From an uncultured Clostridium sp. (GTDB taxonomy: Bacteria > Bacillota > Clostridia > Clostridiales > Clostridiaceae): a stretch of DNA of 10,568 bases. A program made the position numbers and the translations under genes. The notes beneath the pieces were generated by a model. It saw nothing but the letters and a program-made list of their open reading frames with translations. It was not told the DNA's origin and did not search any database. Location of the stretch: positions 1 through 10,568 of the forward strand of contig CALBDU010000069.1 in assembly GCA_937927335.1 (NCBI GenBank), read 5' to 3'. This document shows, piece by piece, positions 7,550 to 10,568 of the stretch; the first letter of the stretch is position 1; each line of letters starts with the position of its first letter.

Positions 7550-8239
7550 ATGGACAAAAATGAATCTAACAAACTAAAAAAATTTTTAAAAAAGGAAGGA
7601 TTTTACGTTGTTCTGTTTGTGTGCTTGTGCATAGTTGCTACTGTTGCAGCAGTAACTATAAAAAATAACAGAGATATTAAAAATGCACAGCTGCAGCAGA
7701 GTAAACTAGCCGAGCAAAGCAGCAAGGATAATTCGGCAGTGAACTATCAGGATGCTCTCCAGGTTAAGGATAATTCCCAGGCAGGAAATTCAGCGGCTGC
7801 TGCACAGAAAGTCAGCACCACCGCAGATATTAAATTTATAAAGCCAGTGGAAGGTACTATAGCAAGAGCCTATTCGGAAAATCCTATTTATTGGGAGTCA
7901 ACAAGAAGTTACAGGGCAAACCTTGGCTATGAGATAAAAACTCAGCTTGGTAAGCCTGTAATTGCAGTAATGGATGGAAAAGTTGAGAGCATAGACACAG
8001 CTTCTGCAGAAGGAGTAAAAATTGTAATAAATCATCAGAATGGTTTAAAGACGGTTTACTCAAATCTTGATGCAAAGGTTAAAGTAACTCAGGGGCAGAT
8101 GGTAAAACAAGGAGCGCAACTGGGTGTTGTGGGTAAAACCTCACTAAACTCAGCTTATGAAAGCTATGGAGACCATTTGCATTTTGGGGTTATCAAAGGC
8201 AGTGACTATGTAGATCCAGCAAGATATATCAAATACTAA
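7550..8239 (+). CDS. spoIIQ: SpoIIQ-like membrane-anchored M23/LytM protein
   Basis: Probable forespore half of the SpoIIQ-SpoIIIAH channel that links mother cell and forespore during engulfment. It has 229 residues from ATG 7550, which has GGAGGTG at 7538-7544; the open frame extends back to ATG 7502, but that start has no ribosome site and lies upstream of the predicted promoter. Seen: basic N-terminus, one membrane segment (about 18-37), a polar Gln/Ser/Ala-rich linker (about 45-92), then an M23 domain (about 93-229) with GKPVIAVMDGKV, a YSNL element (170-173) and GDHLHFGV (207-214). The HxH pair (H209, H211) is present, but the first metal-binding motif HxxxD is N124...E128 and the usual YxHL histidine is N172, so hydrolase activity is doubtful. 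Position next to spoIID and spoIIID supports SpoIIQ over a general cell-wall peptidase. Confidence 0.88.
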   Translation: MDKNESNKLKKFLKKEGFYVVLFVCLCIVATVAAVTIKNNRDIKNAQLQQSKLAEQSSKDNSAVNYQDALQVKDNSQAGNSAAAAQKVSTTADIKFIKPVEGTIARAYSENPIYWESTRSYRANLGYEIKTQLGKPVIAVMDGKVESIDTASAEGVKIVINHQNGLKTVYSNLDAKVKVTQGQMVKQGAQLGVVGKTSLNSAYESYGDHLHFGVIKGSDYVDPARYIKY

Positions 8240-8244
8240 AACAA

Positions 8245-8278
8245 AGCCATTTTTCGAGTAATATATCGGAAAATGGCT
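8245..8278 (+). terminator. Hairpin after spoIIQ, possible weak terminator
   Basis: AGCCATTTTTCGA (8245-8257) pairs with TCGGAAAATGGCT (8266-8278), 13 pairs with one G-T wobble, around an eight-base loop. It begins five bases after the spoIIQ stop. There is no T run after it (GACTAAATG), so it may be an inefficient terminator or an mRNA 3'-end stabiliser; readthrough into spoIIID is possible. Confidence 0.4.
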
Positions 8279-8345
8279 GACTAAATGTAATTTAAAGAAT
8301 TACTACAGCATATTTATTATATAGAAGGGTTAAGGAGGTACCGCT

Positions 8346-8600
8346 TTGAAAGACTACATTGAAGAGAGAGTACTGGAAGTTGCAAAATATATTATTGGTT
8401 CAAGGGCTACAATAAGAAAAACAGCCAGAGTTTTTGGAGTAAGCAAAAGCACAATACACAAGGACATGACAGAAAGGTTACCCAAAATAAATCCTCAAAT
8501 AGCAGATGAAGCTAAAAACATTTTGAATTACAATAAAGCAGAAAGGCATATTAGAGGGGGAAAAGCTACCAAATTGAAGTATAAAGCTATTGAAGGTTAA
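8346..8600 (+). CDS. spoIIID: Sporulation transcriptional regulator SpoIIID
   Basis: Small mother-cell DNA-binding protein that activates or represses many sigma-E dependent genes. It has 84 residues, typical size. A helix-turn-helix spans about 22-42 (key stretch ARVFGVSKSTIHKDMTERLP, 27-46), followed by the conserved C-terminal basic region RHIRGGKATKLKYK (67-80), which also contacts DNA in the family. The start codon is TTG 8346; it is fixed by AAGGAGGT at 8332-8339 and by an in-frame TAA five codons upstream (8331-8333). It sits 106 bases after spoIIQ and directly before mbl, the same spoIIID-mbl neighbourhood as in Bacillus. I found no convincing sigma-E promoter in front of it. Its 3' end contains the likely mbl promoter. 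Confidence 0.96.
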   Translation: MKDYIEERVLEVAKYIIGSRATIRKTARVFGVSKSTIHKDMTERLPKINPQIADEAKNILNYNKAERHIRGGKATKLKYKAIEG

Positions 8601-8618
8601 AAACATTCCGTTTATAAT
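8590..8618 (+). promoter_or_regulatory. Putative sigma-A promoter of mbl, starting inside spoIIID
   Basis: TTGAAG (8590-8595) and a perfect TATAAT (8613-8618) are exactly 17 bases apart. The -35 box lies in the last codons of spoIIID. Predicted transcript start near 8625, about 70 bases before the mbl start. It would let mbl be expressed in growing cells independently of spoIIID. Confidence 0.55.
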
Positions 8619-8629
8619 TATATATAGAG

Positions 8630-8662
8630 TTATAATAAAAGGGAATTTCGACTTTATTATAA
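8630..8662 (+). repeat. AT-only inverted repeat in the mbl leader
   Basis: TTATAATAAA (8630-8639) and TTTATTATAA (8653-8662) are perfect 10-base reverse complements separated by 13 bases. With A8640 bulged, G8641-C8652 can add another pair. No T run follows, so a terminator is unlikely. It lies just after the predicted mbl transcript start and could be an operator or a leader hairpin. The role is unknown, and an AT-only repeat of this length can occur by chance here. Confidence 0.5.
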
Positions 8663-8695
8663 AATTACTACGAAAGAGTAGGTGTAATTTGGGGA

Positions 8696-9733
8696 ATGTT
8701 TTTTAAATTTAAGATAGGAACAGACATGGGAATTGATCTTGGAACAGCTACTGTATTGGTTTATATCAAAGGAAAAGGTGTTATTTTAAAGGAACCCTCT
8801 GTGGTTGCTATTGATAAAAATCAAAATAAGGTGCTTGCTGTGGGAGAAGAGGCCTGGCAGATGATAGGCAGAACTCCGGGAAACATAGTGGCAATAAGAC
8901 CTCTTAGAGATGGAGTAATATCTGACTATGATATTACTGAGAAAATGCTGAAATATTTCATTACAAAAGCCTGTGGAAAGAAAAGGATGTCTTCTCCAAG
9001 AGTTGTGGTATGCATACCTTGCGAAGCAACTGAGGTTGAGAAAAGGGCAGTAATTGACGCAGCCAAAAATGCAGGTGCGAAAAAAGTATTTCTTATTGAA
9101 GAACCTTTGGCGGCAGCTATAGGTTCCGGATTGGATATATCTAAGGCCAGCGGTAATATGGTTATAGATATTGGGGGAGGTACCACAGACATAGCAGTTA
9201 TATCCTTAGGTGGAATAGTAGTACGGGCCTCACTTAAGGTAGCTGGTGATAAGTTTGATGAAGCAATAATAAAGTATATTAGAAAGAAACATAAACTTAT
9301 GATTGGAGAAAAAACTGCTGAGGCATTAAAAATAAATGTAGGCTCTGCATTCGACAATGGTGAAAACAGGTCCATGGAGATAAGGGGAAGAGACTTGATT
9401 ACGGGTCTTCCTAAGAACATTGAGGTTTCATCTATTGAAATGAGAGAAGCTCTGAAGGAAACTGTTAATGCAATTGCAGAGACAACCCATGCGGTTTTAG
9501 AGAGAACACCACCTGAATTGGCCGCAGATATAGCTGACAAGGGTATAGTTATGACAGGGGGAGGCGCTCTTTTAAACGGGCTAAGCGACCTTTTATCAGC
9601 AACTACAAGAGTTCCTGTTTATGTAGCTGAGGATGCTGTTTCCTGCGTTGCTTTGGGGACGGGCAAAGTTCTTGATTATTTGGACAAAATGTCTATAACT
9701 CTTACAGGGGATGACATTACATTAATAGACTGA
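8696..9733 (+). CDS. mbl: Rod-shape determining protein, MreB/Mbl family actin homologue
   Basis: Bacterial actin that forms membrane-associated filaments guiding sidewall peptidoglycan synthesis. It has 345 residues, normal for the family. Nucleotide-binding motifs of the actin fold are present: phosphate-1 GIDLGTATVLVY (12-23), the catalytic-glutamate region LIEEPLAAAIG (133-143), phosphate-2 VIDIGGGTTDIAVIS (156-170) and the adenosine motif GIVMTGGGALLNGL (283-296). The usual Asn of DLGTAN is Thr at residue 19. The N-terminal MFFKFK may serve as a membrane-contact segment. The symbol mbl follows from adjacency to spoIIID; mreB would be an equal family-level name. The ribosome site is weak: GGGGA directly abuts ATG 8696, with AGGTG 11 bases upstream. 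Three consecutive in-frame stop codons (TGA TAA TGA, 9731-9739) end it. Confidence 0.95.
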   Translation: MFFKFKIGTDMGIDLGTATVLVYIKGKGVILKEPSVVAIDKNQNKVLAVGEEAWQMIGRTPGNIVAIRPLRDGVISDYDITEKMLKYFITKACGKKRMSSPRVVVCIPCEATEVEKRAVIDAAKNAGAKKVFLIEEPLAAAIGSGLDISKASGNMVIDIGGGTTDIAVISLGGIVVRASLKVAGDKFDEAIIKYIRKKHKLMIGEKTAEALKINVGSAFDNGENRSMEIRGRDLITGLPKNIEVSSIEMREALKETVNAIAETTHAVLERTPPELAADIADKGIVMTGGGALLNGLSDLLSATTRVPVYVAEDAVSCVALGTGKVLDYLDKMSITLTGDDITLID

Positions 9734-9744
9734 TAATGAATAAA

Positions 9745-9775
9745 TAAGCACAAAATCAAGTGGATTTTGTGCTTA
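9745..9775. terminator. Bidirectional hairpin terminator between mbl and yyaC
   Basis: TAAGCACAAAATC (9745-9757) and GATTTTGTGCTTA (9763-9775) form a perfect 13-bp stem around AAGTG. It is shared by two convergent genes: it starts 11 bases after the mbl stop and its right arm contains the yyaC stop (9773-9775). T runs are modest on both sides, slightly better in the minus direction (TTTATTC). Confidence 0.65.
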
Positions 9776-10312
9776 AGCTTTGTTGTTGCTATCTTCTATA
9801 AGATAGAGGGTATGAAGCAGTGCATGTACAATCACATTAGCCATTTCTGCGATAAAGCTCAGCCTGATTGTATTAGAATTAAATAAATTACTATTGCTGT
9901 TGGAATCCACTATGCCAATAATAGAAGCGGTGCCAACTTCGGGCAGAGATTTTCCTACACCTTTTCCGGGGTGAATAGGATAGTCCCTTGCTTGTATTTC
10001 CCCCACGCTAGCAATTTCACCAAGGCATGCATCTATTCCGATAATATTATTTTCGGGATGTATATCTTTTAGATACTTAAGTTTACTATCGATGTTTAAT
10101 GCGTGTATGGGATCCTTGAGGGTGCCATATACAGGCAGGGGAAACCTCCTTTGAATTAACATTGAACCAACTAAGGGTCCAAGACAGTCTCCTATGCATC
10201 TGTCAGTACCTATGCAGATAATTATGGTATCATAATCCAGATAATCCTTTAGGAACTGGGCAATTTTATAATAGGAAAGATCATTGGCATAATCTGTTTT
10301 AACCTGCTTCAA
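9773..10312 (-). CDS. yyaC: YyaC-family sporulation protein (DUF1256, GPR/HybD-like fold)
   Basis: A 179-residue protein of the family annotated as putative sporulation protein YyaC, thought to be related to the germination protease GPR and hydrogenase-maturation protease folds; its substrate is not known to me. Seen: the strong family motif IGTDRCIGDCLGPLVGSML (34-52), with acidic D37 and D42; GIDACLGE (92-99) with D94; and HPGKGVGKSLPEVGTASIIG (114-133). No signal peptide or membrane segment is evident, so it is probably cytosolic. The start is TTG (10312-10310), fixed by AAGGAGGTG at 10327-10319 and by an in-frame TAA directly upstream. It converges on mbl and shares a terminator with it. 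A sigma-E-like promoter may lie upstream. Four cysteines (C33, C39, C43, C96) cluster near the conserved acidic residues, which is a curiosity rather than a known site. Confidence 0.88.
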   Translation of the reverse strand: MKQVKTDYANDLSYYKIAQFLKDYLDYDTIIICIGTDRCIGDCLGPLVGSMLIQRRFPLPVYGTLKDPIHALNIDSKLKYLKDIHPENNIIGIDACLGEIASVGEIQARDYPIHPGKGVGKSLPEVGTASIIGIVDSNSNSNLFNSNTIRLSFIAEMANVIVHALLHTLYLIEDSNNKA

Positions 10313-10347
10313 TTACTACACCTCCTTGCCTATTTATATGAATTTTA

Positions 10348-10378
10348 AGTATATGATATTTCTGATGCCGCAATATGA
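10348..10378 (-). promoter_or_regulatory. Possible sigma-E-like promoter of yyaC
   Basis: Read on the minus strand, TCATATT (10378-10372) fully matches the sigma-E -35 pattern KMATATT, and CATATACT (10355-10348) matches seven of eight bases of CATACAMT. The 16-base spacer is longer than the usual 14-15, which lowers confidence. The start would lie about 30 bases before the TTG codon. Confidence 0.35.
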
Positions 10379-10446
10379 ATAGAGAAGAAATAGCTAAATT
10401 TTAAAAGCATTATAAACTTCATTTCAAAATTTGGAGTTTTTATAAC

Positions 10447-10475
10447 TTGATAAAATTTATTGAAAAGGTTATACT
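10447..10475 (+). promoter_or_regulatory. Sigma-A promoter of the tRNA-Thr unit
   Basis: TTGATA (10447-10452) and TATACT (10470-10475) are 17 bases apart, each with five of six consensus matches. The predicted start near 10482 lies 33 bases before the mature tRNA, a normal leader for a tRNA unit. Confidence 0.65.
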
Positions 10476-10514
10476 AATCTCTGTCGATATTAAAAACATA
10501 TTGACATTTTTATT

Positions 10515-10568
10515 GCTGGCATGGCTCAACGGTAGAGCAGCTGACTTGTAATCAGCAGGTTGTAGGTT
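10515..10568 (+). tRNA. tRNA-Thr (anticodon UGU), 3' end outside the window
   Basis: The 5' part of a canonical tRNA is visible. GCTGGCA (10515-10521) is the 5' acceptor strand; the D stem is GCTC (10524-10527) with GAGC (10535-10538), and its loop contains GG. The anticodon stem GCTGA (10540-10544) pairs with TCAGC (10552-10556) around the loop CTTGTAA, which gives anticodon TGT (10547-10549) and reads ACA threonine codons. A five-base variable loop and GTAGG then start the T arm. The T loop, 3' acceptor strand and CCA are cut off by the window edge. More tRNA genes may follow in the same transcript. Confidence 0.93.

Noticed and set aside
8613..8636. Second TATAAT at 8631-8636 as the mbl -10 box
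   Set aside because: Nothing like TTGACA lies 16-18 bases upstream (CCGTTT region), while the TATAAT at 8613-8618 has TTGAAG at 17 bases.
8926..9540. 204-codon open frame on the minus strand opposite mbl
   Set aside because: It lies wholly within the mbl gene, resembles no known family, and has no ribosome site. mbl is certain from its actin-fold motifs, so this is an antisense shadow.
10501..10506. TTGACA consensus -35 box just before the tRNA
   Set aside because: A -10 box 17 bases downstream would fall inside the mature tRNA. The promoter at 10447-10475 is correctly placed instead.
1..10568. Mobile elements, CRISPR arrays, toxin-antitoxin or defence genes
   Set aside because: No transposase, integrase, direct-repeat array or defence-type protein was found in either strand. 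Every sizeable gene belongs to a known housekeeping or sporulation family.

Overview
The window reads as core chromosome of a low-GC, endospore-forming Firmicute, most likely Clostridium sensu stricto or a close relative. The evidence is AT-rich DNA, strong AGGAGG ribosome sites, F1-ATPase subunits of firmicute type, and a run of sporulation genes (spoIID, spoIIQ, spoIIID, yyaC) around murA and an mreB-family gene. The species cannot be named from this alone.

Layout. Positions 1-4281 hold the distal half of the ATP synthase operon: the last ten codons of a probable atpH, then atpA, atpG, atpD and atpC, all on the plus strand with short gaps, closed by a perfect 13-bp hairpin terminator. Positions 4378-6399 form a likely sigma-A unit: an exported YwmB-family protein, then murA, closed by a terminator that overlaps the murA stop codon. 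Positions 6462-8239 hold spoIID (own terminator) and a membrane-anchored M23/LytM protein that is probably SpoIIQ and has a sigma-F-like promoter. Positions 8346-9733 hold the small DNA-binding regulator spoIIID (TTG start) and an mreB/mbl actin homologue with its own sigma-A-like promoter inside the 3' end of spoIIID. On the minus strand, 9773-10312 encodes a YyaC-family sporulation protein (TTG start), convergent with mbl and separated from it by one bidirectional hairpin. A tRNA-Thr(UGU) with a good sigma-A promoter begins at 10515 and runs off the end.

How the genes fit together. ATP synthase supplies or consumes the ion gradient. MurA makes the first committed peptidoglycan precursor and Mbl guides sidewall synthesis. 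SpoIID remodels septal peptidoglycan during engulfment. SpoIIQ forms the forespore half of the channel and zipper across the intermembrane space. SpoIIID reprograms mother-cell transcription. Placing cell-wall genes beside engulfment genes is a conserved arrangement in spore formers, and the predicted promoters and terminators divide it into several separately controlled units.

No mobile element, CRISPR array, phage gene or unknown multi-gene system is visible. The points that merit a second look are regulatory or concern individual residues: the sigma-F-like promoter with a very short leader, a SpoIIQ with substituted catalytic residues, terminators overlapping stop codons, and an AT-only inverted repeat in the mbl leader. 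No gene-free stretch exceeds 300 bases; the longest is about 200 bases between yyaC and the tRNA.
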